From the NCBI RefSeq assembly GCF_017104965.1, contig NZ_JAAGPR010000011.1, forward strand, positions 62,001-126,000: a stretch of 64,000 bases of DNA, in the 5' to 3' direction. A program made the translations under genes and the position numbers. Source of the DNA: Paraburkholderia sp. Ac-20340. GTDB taxonomy: Bacteria > Pseudomonadota > Gammaproteobacteria > Burkholderiales > Burkholderiaceae. How positions within the stretch are numbered: the first letter of the stretch is position 1; each line of letters begins with the position of its first letter. Under the pieces are notes generated by a model. The model saw only the letters and a program-made list of their open reading frames with translations. It made no database searches and had not been told where the DNA came from. Shown one piece after another: positions 8,801-17,782 of the stretch.

Positions 8801-9225
8801 CTAGGACTGGTCACGCAGGTCGGCGGTGTCGGGAACGAAACAGCCACCGCAGACCTGACGCACAGCACCGGCATAGACCGGATGCAAATAGAAACGAGGT
8901 TGAATCGGGGCATAAAAATGATCTACGGGGCTATCGCGCAGTTCGCATCTTGTGTACGACGCACCTTTTCCAGCCGTAGCGCGCCAGCAAGCGGGACGCT
9001 GGCCGCACGGCGGACTCTACACCTTGACACACGCAGCGGCGGCCAGCTTCGGCTGAAGCCGATTGCTGCGATGTGCGCGAGTCCGGCCATCCGCATGCAG
9101 CCGATGTTGCAGCAGGCCTGATCGCCAGCTTCTCTTTTCACTCGCTTTTCAGTCGCTTTCGAGTCGTTCATCCCCAACGCCATTCCGGCAATGGGATTTA
9201 TGTAGTCATCCTAATGGAGTTAATC

Positions 9226-9396
9226 ATGAAGAACATCATCGCTAACGCAAGCCGCTTCATCCGTGACGAAGAAGGCATCTCGGCTATCGAATACGCGCTG
9301 CTCGGCTCGCTGATCGCGCTGGCCATCATCGCCGCTGTCTCGGGCCTTGCTACCAAGATCAGCACTGCTTTCGACACGATCGGCGATTCGATCTGA
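9226..9396 (+). CDS. flp: Flp-family type IVb pilin
   Basis: This 56-residue prepilin is the structural subunit of the Tad pilus. It has a short basic leader (MKNIIANASRFIRDEEG), then the processing site G|ISAIEYALLGSLIALAII, in which the mature protein has the conserved Glu5-Tyr6 of the Flp motif followed by a hydrophobic helix. The peptidase is encoded next by tadV. GGAG lies seven bases before the ATG at 9226. A strong hairpin just after the stop separates this highly expressed gene from the assembly genes. Confidence 0.94.
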   Translation: MKNIIANASRFIRDEEGISAIEYALLGSLIALAIIAAVSGLATKISTAFDTIGDSI

Positions 9397-9407
9397 GTCG
9401 CGAGGCG

Positions 9408-9438
9408 GCGGACGAATCGCTGGCGGCGATTCGTCCGC
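9408..9438 (+). promoter_or_regulatory. 13-bp perfect stem-loop between flp and tadV
   Basis: GCGGACGAATCGC pairs with GCGATTCGTCCGC around a five-base loop (TGGCG). No T-tract follows, so it is more likely an mRNA-stabilising or partial-attenuation hairpin than a full terminator. It would help keep pilin mRNA more abundant than that of the assembly genes, a common arrangement after flp. Confidence 0.65.
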
Positions 9439-9505
9439 TCTGCCCGCATACGCAGTCTCACCAACCAATACCAACCCATAAAAACAACACGAAACGAGGG
9501 GCGCC

Positions 9506-10045
9506 ATGTTTGTCGAGCATCTTCCGCCGCAACCCATTCCGCTGTGCGTGGTGTGTCTGGCCATCGTGACGGCCAGCACGGATCTCGTCGCGCGGCGCAT
9601 CCCCAATCGCATCGTGCTGGGCGGTCTGATCGTCGCTCTGCTCGCCCAGGTTTGTCTGCTCGGCGCCTTGCGCGGCGGCGTCGTCTGGATCGAAGGCGCG
9701 CTGGCGGGTTTCGCATTGCTGCTGCCGTTTTATCTGGTACGCGGGATGGCCGCAGGCGACGTCAAACTCATGATGACGATCGGCGCCTGGGTCGGCCCTG
9801 CGTTTGCCTTGCATATCGTGCTGGTGGCGCTGTTGATCGGCGGAGTGTGGTCGATCGCGGTGATCGTGAAGCACGGCAAGTTGAGAGATTTGATGCTGCT
9901 GCTCCTGCGTGGCTGCGCGCGCTGGCTTCCGGGTGTTGCCGGGATAAGCGCCGCGTCTCATGCACAACCGGCCTCGCTGGGCACGCTGCCTTACGGCGTG
10001 GCGATTGCCAGCGCAACGATAGGGGTTTTGTTCGCCTCCGCCTGA
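9506..10045 (+). CDS. tadV: Prepilin peptidase TadV/CpaA (family A24)
   Basis: A 179-residue inner-membrane aspartic peptidase that cleaves the Flp leader. The two catalytic aspartates sit in typical settings: TDLVARRIPN near residue 26 and GMAAGDVKLM near residue 85. The protein lacks the N-terminal zinc/methylase domain of PilD, as expected for TadV. Hydrophobic segments surround both motifs. GAGGGG lies before the ATG at 9506. Confidence 0.93.
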   Translation: MFVEHLPPQPIPLCVVCLAIVTASTDLVARRIPNRIVLGGLIVALLAQVCLLGALRGGVVWIEGALAGFALLLPFYLVRGMAAGDVKLMMTIGAWVGPAFALHIVLVALLIGGVWSIAVIVKHGKLRDLMLLLLRGCARWLPGVAGISAASHAQPASLGTLPYGVAIASATIGVLFASA

Positions 10046-10079
10046 CCGCGAACGTCGCCATCAACGAAGGAGTTTTGCC

Positions 10080-10901
10080 ATGAAGAACAGTCGCGCGTTG
10101 ATCATGTTTGTCGTCGCCCTCGCGGCGGGTCTCGCGGCCGCACTTTCGGCGTCCCGCTGGCTCGTGCAGACCTCGTCGAGCGGCATCACGTCGGTTGCGG
10201 TCGCCAATCAGGACATCAGTCTGGGCGAGCCGATCGAAGCGAATATGGTGCATACGGTCAGCTGGCCGGCCGACAGCCTGCCGCCCGGCGTATTCAAGGA
10301 TGCCAAGTCGCTCGAAGGCCGCGTCGTGCGTTCGAGCGTCACGAAGGGCGAGCCGGTGATCGAAGCGAAGCTCGCGCCGGTCGGCACCAAGGGTGGTTTG
10401 TCGGCGGTCATTGCGTCGGGCAAGCGGGCCATTACCGTGCGCGTCAACGATGTAGTCGGCGTGGCGGGGTTCGCACTGCCAGGTAATTACGTCGATGTGA
10501 TCGTGAATACCCAGGAGCCGGGTCATACCGATCAACTGAGCATTTCCAAAACGGTGCTGGAAAAGATTCTGGTGCTGGCGGTTGCGCAGCAGGTGAGCCG
10601 CGAAGACACGGCACCGAAGGTGGTGGATGCCGTCACGCTGGAAGTCACGCCGGAACAGGCTGAAAAACTCGATCTCGCACGCAGCGTGGGCACCTTGTCG
10701 CTGGTGTTGCGCAATCAGGTCGACGAAAACAACCTCGCCACGAGCGGCGTGACCAAAGACTCGCTGCTCGGCAAAGTCGAACCGGTGGCCGCGCCGGCGC
10801 CGGTGAAGCCCACGCGGATTCGCTACGCGGAACACAAGGCGCCGAAGCGCGACTGCATCGGCGTGATCTCGGGTGTCACCAGCACGCAGGAATGTTTCTG
10901 A
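10080..10901 (+). CDS. rcpC: Tad pilus assembly protein RcpC/CpaB
   Basis: A 273-residue periplasmic protein anchored by one N-terminal helix (LIMFVVALAAGLAAALSASRWL). It carries an SAF domain (VAVANQDISLGEPIEANMV) and the RcpC-specific continuation (GKRAITVRVNDVVGVAGFALPGNYVDVI, read in parts). RcpC helps connect the secretin to the inner-membrane machine and is needed for a functional outer-membrane pore. AAGGAG precedes the ATG at 10080. The C-terminus has two cysteines (KRDCIGVISG and QECF) that could form a disulfide. Confidence 0.92.
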   Translation: MKNSRALIMFVVALAAGLAAALSASRWLVQTSSSGITSVAVANQDISLGEPIEANMVHTVSWPADSLPPGVFKDAKSLEGRVVRSSVTKGEPVIEAKLAPVGTKGGLSAVIASGKRAITVRVNDVVGVAGFALPGNYVDVIVNTQEPGHTDQLSISKTVLEKILVLAVAQQVSREDTAPKVVDAVTLEVTPEQAEKLDLARSVGTLSLVLRNQVDENNLATSGVTKDSLLGKVEPVAAPAPVKPTRIRYAEHKAPKRDCIGVISGVTSTQECF

Positions 10902-11018
10902 AAGCGATCGCGCGCGACCGGGCGCGAGCATAGACAAGCGCAGCGAAGCGCGGCATCGAGTTTGATCACAAGTACAAGCAACACAGTACAAACAGACATG
11001 TAACGGGGGCAATCCGTC

Positions 11019-12752
11019 ATGAATACAGCACTGCAAAACCCATCGCGGCGCCTGGACCTGCGCCGCAAACCGCTCGCTGCGGCCGTGACAGCCTGGCTCA
11101 GCGCCGGCTTGCTGATTGCGCAACCCGTGCATGCCACCGACGGCGACGAAAATGCACCCGCCGCGAAAACCGCGGCTGCTCCGGCTTCGATGGGGCGCGG
11201 CCCGATGCAGATGACCATCAGCATGACGCCGGTGCCGGCTGCGCCTTCGGCACCCACGGCCGTAGCGGCGGGACCGCTGCGCGGCCCGAACTGCACGGGC
11301 ACGATTCGCGGCGAAACCACGGTCGTGGTGCCGCTGGGCAAATCGGTGCTGGTGCCGCTCGACGAACCGGTGCTCAACCGCACGCTCGGCAATCCAGTGG
11401 TTGCGCAGGCAACCATGTTGTCGCCGCGCACGCTGTATCTGGTGGGCCAGTCGGTGGGCACGACCAATATGATCGTGCAGGGGCGGGGCGGCTCGTGCCA
11501 GATTATCGACGTGGTGGTCAACGTCGATTCGGGCGGCCTGATGGCCTCGCTCTCGCAACTGCTGCCGGGCGAACACGATATTCATGTGTCGACGGCGGCG
11601 GACAATCTCGTGCTGACCGGCCACGTGTCGACGGCCCAGGCCGCGCAGCAGATCGTCGAAATCGCCAGGGTCTATAGCGCGCGCGCCGTTGGCGGCGACG
11701 GCAAGGGCGGTGGCGTGATCAATATGTTGAGCGTGGATTCGCCGCAACAGGTCATGCTCGAAGTGAAGGTCGCGGAAGTCGACAAGACGTTGATGGATCA
11801 ACTGGGCGCGTCGGTCAACATCCAGGGCGGCTTCGGTTCGTGGACCGGCGCGCTGGTGAGCAACCTGCTGGCGGGCGTATCGAGCGCGATCGGCTTCAGC
11901 AAGGCGAACAACAAGCCCTTGTCCGTGGCCATCGACGCGCAGAAGACCGACAGCCTCGTGAAGATTCTCGCCGAGCCGAATCTGGTCACCATCAGCGGTC
12001 AGGAGGCGACCTTCCTCGCAGGCGGCGAAGTGTTCATTCCGGTGCCGCAAAGCAGCGGCGGAACCGCGAGCACCATCGTGCTGCAGCAGGAAGAGTTCGG
12101 CGTGGGCCTGAAGTTCACGCCGACGGTGCTGGGCAATGGGCGCATCAACCTGCGCGTCGCGCCCGAAGTGTCGGAGTTGTCCTCCACCGGCGTGACGCTG
12201 AGCGCGACCAATGTCAGCGGATCGTCGATCCTGCCGCTCATCACGACGCGCCGCGCTTCGACCACCGTGCAGATGAACGACGGCGAATCGTTTGCGATCG
12301 GCGGGCTCATCAAGAACAACGTGACGGGTTCGCTGAAGGCGGTGCCGGGACTTGGCGAAGTGCCGATCCTGGGCGCGCTGCTGCGCAGCACGTCGTTCCA
12401 GCAGGACCGCACCGAACTCGTGTTCATCATCACGCCGCATCTGGTCAAGCCGTTGCCGATGTCGAATCCGCCGCTGCCAACGGATAGCTTCACGCAGCCC
12501 AATGAAGCCGACGTCTACGTGACCGGCAACATGGAAGGGCGCGGCGCAGCACGTGCCGAAGCCGCGAAGAACAGCGCGCCCGCTGCACCGGCACCTGTTG
12601 CCGCGCCGGCTGCGGCCCCCGTGCCCGCTGTACAGCCCGCCGCCGATGTCCCGAAGGCGCCGCAAGCCGATGCCGTGCCGACGCCGGTTTCGCAGGCCAG
12701 GCCGCTGCCGGAACCCGCACAGCTTGCTCAAACGAGCGCCCTGAAGCAGTGA
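11019..12752 (+). CDS. rcpA: Tad pilus secretin RcpA/CpaC
   Basis: A 577-residue outer-membrane secretin. A signal peptide (AAAVTAWLSAGLLIAQPVHA) leads into an N-domain (residues about 90-170, with PLGKSVLVPLDEPVLNRTLG), a BON/secretin N1-like section, and the secretin core (FGVGLKFTPTVLGNGRINL, IGGLIKNNVTGSLKAVPGLG, VPILGALLRSTSF, ELVFIITPHLVKPL). The last 75 residues are Ala/Pro-rich and low in complexity, longer than in many homologues. GGGGG precedes the ATG at 11019. The stop at 12750-12752 is 18 bases before the next gene. Confidence 0.93.
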   Translation: MNTALQNPSRRLDLRRKPLAAAVTAWLSAGLLIAQPVHATDGDENAPAAKTAAAPASMGRGPMQMTISMTPVPAAPSAPTAVAAGPLRGPNCTGTIRGETTVVVPLGKSVLVPLDEPVLNRTLGNPVVAQATMLSPRTLYLVGQSVGTTNMIVQGRGGSCQIIDVVVNVDSGGLMASLSQLLPGEHDIHVSTAADNLVLTGHVSTAQAAQQIVEIARVYSARAVGGDGKGGGVINMLSVDSPQQVMLEVKVAEVDKTLMDQLGASVNIQGGFGSWTGALVSNLLAGVSSAIGFSKANNKPLSVAIDAQKTDSLVKILAEPNLVTISGQEATFLAGGEVFIPVPQSSGGTASTIVLQQEEFGVGLKFTPTVLGNGRINLRVAPEVSELSSTGVTLSATNVSGSSILPLITTRRASTTVQMNDGESFAIGGLIKNNVTGSLKAVPGLGEVPILGALLRSTSFQQDRTELVFIITPHLVKPLPMSNPPLPTDSFTQPNEADVYVTGNMEGRGAARAEAAKNSAPAAPAPVAAPAAAPVPAVQPAADVPKAPQADAVPTPVSQARPLPEPAQLAQTSALKQ

Positions 12753-12769
12753 TGAAAAAGGAGAACGCC

Positions 12770-13078
12770 ATGAAACCCGCCTATCTTCACATCGCTCGCT
12801 CGCTGGTGCCCGTGACGGCAGCCTGCCTGGCCCTGAGCGGTTGCATGACCAGCACGCCGATCTGGGACAAACACTTCGGCGAAGCCACGCGCGCCGTCAT
12901 GCAGGCGCAGATCATCGACCCGCAGGCCGCCGAACATCATCCATCGACGCCGGGTGTCGACGGCGAATCGGCGGTCTCGGCGATGACCCAGTACGACAAG
13001 TCGTTTGCGCATCCGCCGACCTCGACGAATCCGTACACGATCGGCGTGAGCGCCGGCACGACAGCAGGCAGTCAGTAA
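12770..13078 (+). CDS. Small Tad-locus lipoprotein (possible pilotin or RcpB-position protein)
   Basis: A 102-residue predicted lipoprotein. The signal peptide ends in the lipobox LALSGC, with the lipidated cysteine near residue 25. The mature part is polar and has no recognised domain (MTSTPIWDKHFGEATR near its start). The start at 12770 is preceded by AAAAAGGAG; an in-frame GTG at 12749 overlaps the secretin stop but lies upstream of that ribosome site. Its position between secretin and tadZ is where other Tad loci carry RcpB or another small outer-membrane accessory, so a role in secretin assembly is likely but inferred. Confidence 0.78.
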   Translation: MKPAYLHIARSLVPVTAACLALSGCMTSTPIWDKHFGEATRAVMQAQIIDPQAAEHHPSTPGVDGESAVSAMTQYDKSFAHPPTSTNPYTIGVSAGTTAGSQ

Positions 13079-13124
13079 TCCTGATCGACGCGCCGTTTCT
13101 ACAGCGCCAAACGAGGTACACGCC

Positions 13125-14354
13125 ATGATCGACATCCTCACCCTCTCGAAAGACGCCGCCAGGCTCGCGCAGATCATGAATCTGATCGGCGAATGCGGCA
13201 ACTACCGCACGACGCGCGTGGTGGGTGACGCCGCCACGCTGATCGAACGCGGCGACAGCCTGGATCTGTTCGATATGCTGATCGTCGATGCGTCTTCGCT
13301 CGACGATGGCGCGCTGTCGTCCACCGCGCGTCTGTGCCGCGAACACAAGCATCTGACCTGCATCCTGATTGCCGCCGACGCCTCGCAGGACACGCTGATC
13401 GCCGCGATGCGCGCGGGCTTTCGCGACGTGCTGAGCTGGCCGCTTGAACGCCGCTCGCTCGAAGAGTCGCTGTCGCATGCGCAGGCACAGCACAGCCAGC
13501 GCAATGCGCGCGAGACCCAGGTGGTGTCGTTCATCGCCTGCAAGGGCGGCGTGGGTACGAGTTTTATCGCCAGCAATGTGGCGCATGCGCTGTCGAGCCA
13601 GCGCGGCAAGCGCGTGCTGCTCGTCGATCTGTGCCAGTTGTTCGGCGACGCCGCCTTTCTCGTGACCGACGAAACGCCGCCTTCCACGCTGCCGCAGATG
13701 TGCATGGAAGTCGAGCGCATGGACGGCGCGTTCTTCGGCGCGAGCGTGGTGCACGTGAGCGACAGTTTCGACATTCTCGCGGGCGCTGGCGATCCGGTCA
13801 AAGCCGCGGATATCAAGGCAGAACGGCTCGAATGGATTCTCGGCCTGGCGGTGCCGCGCTACGACTTCGTGATCGTCGATGTCGGGCAGACGGTCAATCC
13901 CTTGTCGGTGCTCGCGCTCGATCGCAGCACGCAGATCCAGATGGTGCTGCAGGCCACCATGCCGGGCGTGCGCGCCGCGCGGCGGCTGCAGGAAATACTG
14001 ATGTCGCTGGGCTATGCGCCCAGCCAGTTGCGCCTGCTGCTGAACCGTTACACGCGTCATGACGAACGCACGCGCGCGGCGCTCGAAGAAGTGCTCGGCA
14101 TGCGAGCGGCCCACGTCGTACCCGAAGACGCGCGCGCCGTGATGGCCGCCGTCAATCAGGGCGTGCCGATTGCAAAGAGCGGGAATTCGGCGGTCGCGCG
14201 CAGCGTGCAGGACATCGCGGCGCAGATTGCGGGCAATGCGGGCGCTGGCGCAAGCGAGTCGTCGAAATCGAAGTCGTGGCTGGCGCGCCTGCGCCGTGAC
14301 AGCAGTGATAACCGTGGTGCAATCCAGGCGGAGGCCCGTCATGTCGCTTCGTGA
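13125..14354 (+). CDS. tadZ: Tad pilus polar-localisation ATPase TadZ/CpaE
   Basis: A 409-residue protein with an N-terminal atypical receiver domain (residues 1-125) and a ParA/MinD-type ATPase domain. The deviant Walker A is CKGGVGTSFIASNVAHAL near residue 139, followed by LLVDLCQLFGD and YDFVIVDVG. TadZ marks the site of pilus assembly at the cell pole and recruits TadA. GAGGT precedes the ATG at 13125. Its 3' end overlaps the start of tadA by 14 bases. Confidence 0.92.
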   Translation: MIDILTLSKDAARLAQIMNLIGECGNYRTTRVVGDAATLIERGDSLDLFDMLIVDASSLDDGALSSTARLCREHKHLTCILIAADASQDTLIAAMRAGFRDVLSWPLERRSLEESLSHAQAQHSQRNARETQVVSFIACKGGVGTSFIASNVAHALSSQRGKRVLLVDLCQLFGDAAFLVTDETPPSTLPQMCMEVERMDGAFFGASVVHVSDSFDILAGAGDPVKAADIKAERLEWILGLAVPRYDFVIVDVGQTVNPLSVLALDRSTQIQMVLQATMPGVRAARRLQEILMSLGYAPSQLRLLLNRYTRHDERTRAALEEVLGMRAAHVVPEDARAVMAAVNQGVPIAKSGNSAVARSVQDIAAQIAGNAGAGASESSKSKSWLARLRRDSSDNRGAIQAEARHVAS

Positions 14355-15705
14355 CCAGATCAGCGCGCAGCGCGCGCCGAACGGCCCGCGCGCCGATTCC
14401 TTGAACGGCTCGGCGGGCTTGCTGCGCGCCGCCTACCAGAAGCTCAAGCGCGAAATCCATCAGGCCGTGCTCGATCGTGTCGAACTGGAGCGTCTCGCGC
14501 GGCTGCCGTCCGAACAGGTGCGCCAGGAAATCGCCACGCTGATCGCGCGCATTCTCGAAGACCAGAAAGCGCCTGCCAACGACATCGAACGGCGCCAGCT
14601 GGTGATCGACGTCTACGACGAAATGTTCGGTTTCGGGCCGCTCGAAGTGCTGCTGCGCGACCCCGGCATTTCGGACATTCTCGTCAACACGTTCAGTCAG
14701 GTGTATATCGAGCGCAAAGGGCGGCTCGAACTCAGCGACGTGACGTTCTACGACGACGCGCATCTGATGAAAGTGATCGAAAAGATCGTGTCGCGCGTGG
14801 GCCGCCGTATCGACGAATCGAGCCCGATGGTCGATGCGCGTCTGCCCGATGGCTCGCGTCTGAATGCCATCATTCCGCCCGCTGCGGTGGATGGGCCGCT
14901 GGTGTCGATCCGGCGTTTTTCGGCCACGCCGCTGCAGGTGGCCGATCTGGTCGCGCTGCAGACGCTCACGCCGCCGATGGCCGATGTGCTGGATGCGCTG
15001 GCGCGCGCGAAGATCAATATCCTCGTTTCGGGCGGCACGGGCAGCGGCAAGACCACCTTGCTGAATCTGCTCTCGGGTTTCATTCCCGCCGACGAACGCA
15101 TCGTGACGATCGAAGACGCGGCCGAACTGCAATTGCGCCAGCCGCACGTGCTGCGGCTCGAAACGCGCCCCGAGAATATCGAAGGGCGCGGCGAGATCAC
15201 CCAGCGCACGCTCGTGAAAAACGCGCTGCGGATGCGGCCCGACCGCATCATCCTCGGCGAGGTGCGCGGCGCCGAAGCGCTCGACATGCTCAACGCCATG
15301 AACACCGGCCACGAAGGGTCGCTCGCGACGATCCACGCGAATACGCCGCGCGATGCGCTCACGCGCCTCGAAAACATGATCGGCATGGGCGGGATGGCCT
15401 TGCCGCCCAAGACCATGCGCCAGCAGATTTCCTCGGCGATTACGGTGGTGGTGCAGGTCGCGCGTCTGACCGACGGCCGCCGCAAGATCATCAGCCTTTC
15501 CGAATTGACCGGCATGGAAGGCGACATCATCAATATGCAGGAGATCTTCACCTTCAGGCGCAATGGCGTCGACGCGCAGGGCAATGTGCGCGGCGCGTTC
15601 AGCGCGACCGGCGTGCGCCCCAAATTCTCCGAGCGGCTGGAGGCTTTCGGCATCCATCTTGCCGATGCCACCTACGATCCGGCGCGGCGTTTCGAAGCGG
15701 CATGA
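14341..15705 (+). CDS. tadA: Tad pilus secretion ATPase TadA/CpaF
   Basis: A 454-residue hexameric motor of the type II/IV secretion ATPase family that powers Flp polymerisation. Visible motifs are Walker A SGGTGSGKTTLLN, the Asp box region (ERIVTIEDAAELQL), Walker B RIILGEVRGAEALDML and the His box GHEGSLATIHAN. The start at 14341 gives the usual CpaF N-terminus (MSLRDQISAQRAPNG) and overlaps tadZ, which suggests translational coupling. A longer upstream frame is only the shadow of tadZ. Confidence 0.94.
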   Translation: MSLRDQISAQRAPNGPRADSLNGSAGLLRAAYQKLKREIHQAVLDRVELERLARLPSEQVRQEIATLIARILEDQKAPANDIERRQLVIDVYDEMFGFGPLEVLLRDPGISDILVNTFSQVYIERKGRLELSDVTFYDDAHLMKVIEKIVSRVGRRIDESSPMVDARLPDGSRLNAIIPPAAVDGPLVSIRRFSATPLQVADLVALQTLTPPMADVLDALARAKINILVSGGTGSGKTTLLNLLSGFIPADERIVTIEDAAELQLRQPHVLRLETRPENIEGRGEITQRTLVKNALRMRPDRIILGEVRGAEALDMLNAMNTGHEGSLATIHANTPRDALTRLENMIGMGGMALPPKTMRQQISSAITVVVQVARLTDGRRKIISLSELTGMEGDIINMQEIFTFRRNGVDAQGNVRGAFSATGVRPKFSERLEAFGIHLADATYDPARRFEAA

Positions 15706-15736
15706 ACCCAACCTCGCCTTGTGACTGGAGACCGGC

Positions 15737-16714
15737 ATGAGCCCGATCTTTTATGCGGCCGTGATTCTGTTGTTCGTCGCCGTGGTGCTGTCGATGGAAG
15801 GCGCCTACATCTGGTGGAACAGCCGCCATGGCCCTGTCGCGCGTCGCGTCGAATCGCGCATCCGTGCGATTTCCGCAGGCGCGCAGGTGAATGGCGAACG
15901 CCTGTCGATTCTCAAGGAGCGCCTGCTCAACGATGCGTCGCCGCTCGAACGTGCGCTGATGCTGCTGCCGCGCGCCCATGTGATCGACCGCTTCATGCAG
16001 CAGGCCGGCATCCAGTGGTCGGTGACGCGGCTGGCGACGACGTGCGCCGTGTGCCCGCCCGTGGTTTTCCTGATCTCGATGTTCACGCCCGCGCCGCTGC
16101 CCGCGATCGTGCCGCTCGCCTTGCTGTCGGCCTTGTTGCCGGTGCTTTACGTGCGGCGGCTGCGCGCAAAGCGTCTGCATCAACTGGAGCGGCAATTGCC
16201 CGAAGCGTGCGACATGCTGGCGCGTGCGCTGCGCTCCGGTCACGCCTTCAGCCTCGCTATCGATATGGTCGGCACCGAATTCGCCGAGCCGATGGGCGGC
16301 GAATTTCGCACCACCTTCGACGAGATCAACTACGGCGTGTCCCTGAACGAGGCGCTGGCGAATCTGGCCACGCGCGTGCCGATCCGCGATCTGCGCTATT
16401 TCGTGATCGCCGTGCTGATCCAGCGCGAAACCGGCGGCAACCTGGCGGAGGTGCTCGACGGTATCACCGTGCTGATCCGCGAACGTTTCAAGCTGTTCGA
16501 CAAGGTGCGCGTGCTGTCGGCGGAAGGGCGCCTGTCTGCATGGGTGCTCGGGCTGATGCCGTTTGTCGTCGGAACGCTGATGCTGTTCTTGAACCCCACG
16601 TTCATGCAGGTGCTCTGGCAGGACCCGATGGGCCTGAAAGTCGTGTGTGCGGCGCTGGCGAGCATGGCGGTCGGCGTCTTGTGGATGTCGCGCGTGGTGG
16701 CGCTGCGCGTATGA
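15737..16714 (+). CDS. tadB: Tad pilus inner-membrane platform protein TadB
   Basis: A 325-residue GspF-like membrane protein. An N-terminal helix (FYAAVILLFVAVVLSMEGAYI) is followed by a pair of helices near residues 95-135, the cytoplasmic GspF domain (ERQLPEACDMLARALRSGHAF, then IQRETGGNLAEVLDGI) and two C-terminal helices. TadB pairs with TadC to form the platform driven by TadA. GGAG precedes the ATG at 15737. Confidence 0.92.
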   Translation: MSPIFYAAVILLFVAVVLSMEGAYIWWNSRHGPVARRVESRIRAISAGAQVNGERLSILKERLLNDASPLERALMLLPRAHVIDRFMQQAGIQWSVTRLATTCAVCPPVVFLISMFTPAPLPAIVPLALLSALLPVLYVRRLRAKRLHQLERQLPEACDMLARALRSGHAFSLAIDMVGTEFAEPMGGEFRTTFDEINYGVSLNEALANLATRVPIRDLRYFVIAVLIQRETGGNLAEVLDGITVLIRERFKLFDKVRVLSAEGRLSAWVLGLMPFVVGTLMLFLNPTFMQVLWQDPMGLKVVCAALASMAVGVLWMSRVVALRV

Positions 16715-16781
16715 ATGCGCGGACGCATGTGCGGACGATTTCGCGTAGCACCGTGGCTGGCACGGTACGCAAGGAGGCAAT

Positions 16782-17765
16782 ATGCAAGCGCTGAACCTGA
16801 CCCAGATCGCGACGCTGACCGGCATATTCGCGGCCGTGTTTCTCGTCGTGCTCGCGCTGATGCAGGCGTTCTCGTCGAAGAATCCGCGACGTCGTATCGA
16901 ACAGGCGGGCGCCGGACGTTCAGGCCTGGCCGGCACGACGGCCGACGGCGCGCAGCCCGCCGAAGCGGGCAGCAAGTGGCTGGAAACGATCGCCGATATT
17001 TCGCAGCCCATTTCGAAGCTGTCGATTCCGAAGGAAGGCTGGGAAGGCTCCGTCGCGCGTCTGAAGCTGGTCAATGCGGGATGGCGCACGCCCAATGCCG
17101 TGGCGATCTTCTTCGCGGCCAAGACGGTGCTCGCGCTGGTTTTGCCGCTTGTCGCGCTGGTCTTTCTGGTCGGCACCAAAATCGAAACGAGCGCGGTGAC
17201 GTTCTGGCTGATTCTGGTTGCGCTCGCATCGTTCGGTTTCTATCTGCCGAATATGGTACTGTCGCGCAAGGTCAAGAATCGCCAGCGCGCAATCTTCGAA
17301 GACTTTCCCGATGCGCTCGATCTGCTGACCGTGTGCGTCGAAGCCGGTCTGGGTCTCGACGCCGCGCTGATGCGCGTGGCGGCGGAAATCAAGCTGGGCA
17401 GCCCGGTCGTGGCCGCCGAACTGGATCTGCTGTTGCTGGAATTGCGCTCGGGTTTCGCGAAGGCGAGAGCCTTGCGCAACTTCTCACTGCGTACAGGTGT
17501 TGAGGATATCGAATCATTCAGCACTCTGCTGATTCAGGCTGATCGTTTTGGCACGGGCATCGGTGCATCGCTGCGCGTGCTCTCGGACACGCTGCGCACG
17601 CGCCGCCGCATGCGCGCCGAAGAACAGGCCGCGAAGATCTCGCTCAAGCTGCTGATGCCGCTGCTGTTCTGCATCTTCCCTGCGCTGCTGGTCGTGCTGG
17701 CGGGACCGGCCTTCATCAACATCTACCGGACCCTGCTGCCCAGCCTGCCGGGCTCGGGCGGTTAA
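16782..17765 (+). CDS. tadC: Tad pilus inner-membrane platform protein TadC
   Basis: A 327-residue partner of TadB with the same GspF-like layout: an N-terminal helix (LTGIFAAVFLVVLALMQAF), two helices in the middle, then a cytoplasmic domain (DFPDALDLLTVCVEAGLGLD and FSTLLIQADRFGTGIGASLR) and a C-terminal helix pair (KLLMPLLFCIFPALLVVLAG). A strong AAGGAGG site lies before the ATG at 16782. Confidence 0.92.
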   Translation: MQALNLTQIATLTGIFAAVFLVVLALMQAFSSKNPRRRIEQAGAGRSGLAGTTADGAQPAEAGSKWLETIADISQPISKLSIPKEGWEGSVARLKLVNAGWRTPNAVAIFFAAKTVLALVLPLVALVFLVGTKIETSAVTFWLILVALASFGFYLPNMVLSRKVKNRQRAIFEDFPDALDLLTVCVEAGLGLDAALMRVAAEIKLGSPVVAAELDLLLLELRSGFAKARALRNFSLRTGVEDIESFSTLLIQADRFGTGIGASLRVLSDTLRTRRRMRAEEQAAKISLKLLMPLLFCIFPALLVVLAGPAFINIYRTLLPSLPGSGG

Positions 17766-17782
17766 GGCCGGGGAGCGCGAAC

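Larger units (their letters stand above)
8228..9225. other. 998-bp intergenic region: divergent promoters and long flp leader
   Basis: No convincing gene is present. It separates the leftward glycosyltransferase operon from the rightward Tad pilus operon. The part near 8350-8410 is AT-rich and probably holds the leftward promoter. A perfect 7-bp stem with a 6-nt loop lies at 8602-8621 (TCCCAGG/CCTGGGA). A sigma54-type promoter is at 8786-8800. About 410 bases then separate that promoter from the flp start; this stretch contains several short stems (for example GCCAGC/GCTGGC near 8987-9007). Short open frames here have poor start sites and no recognisable content. Confidence 0.6.

Noticed and set aside
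8729..9121. 130-codon open frame upstream of flp
   Set aside because: It spans the sigma54 promoter, has no ribosome site and no recognisable content.
8602..9225. Cyclic-di-GMP (GEMM) riboswitch in the flp leader
   Set aside because: Some stem fragments are present but I could not match the conserved GEMM core; a covariance search would be needed.
9768..12731. Minus-strand open frame of 987 codons across rcpC and rcpA
   Set aside because: It is antisense to well-supported pilus genes and its translation is Arg/His/Gly-rich with no domain, a usual shadow effect in GC-rich DNA.
12749..12769. GTG start for the Tad lipoprotein overlapping the secretin stop
   Set aside because: A strong AAAAAGGAG lies between this GTG and the ATG at 12770, and the latter gives a standard lipoprotein signal.
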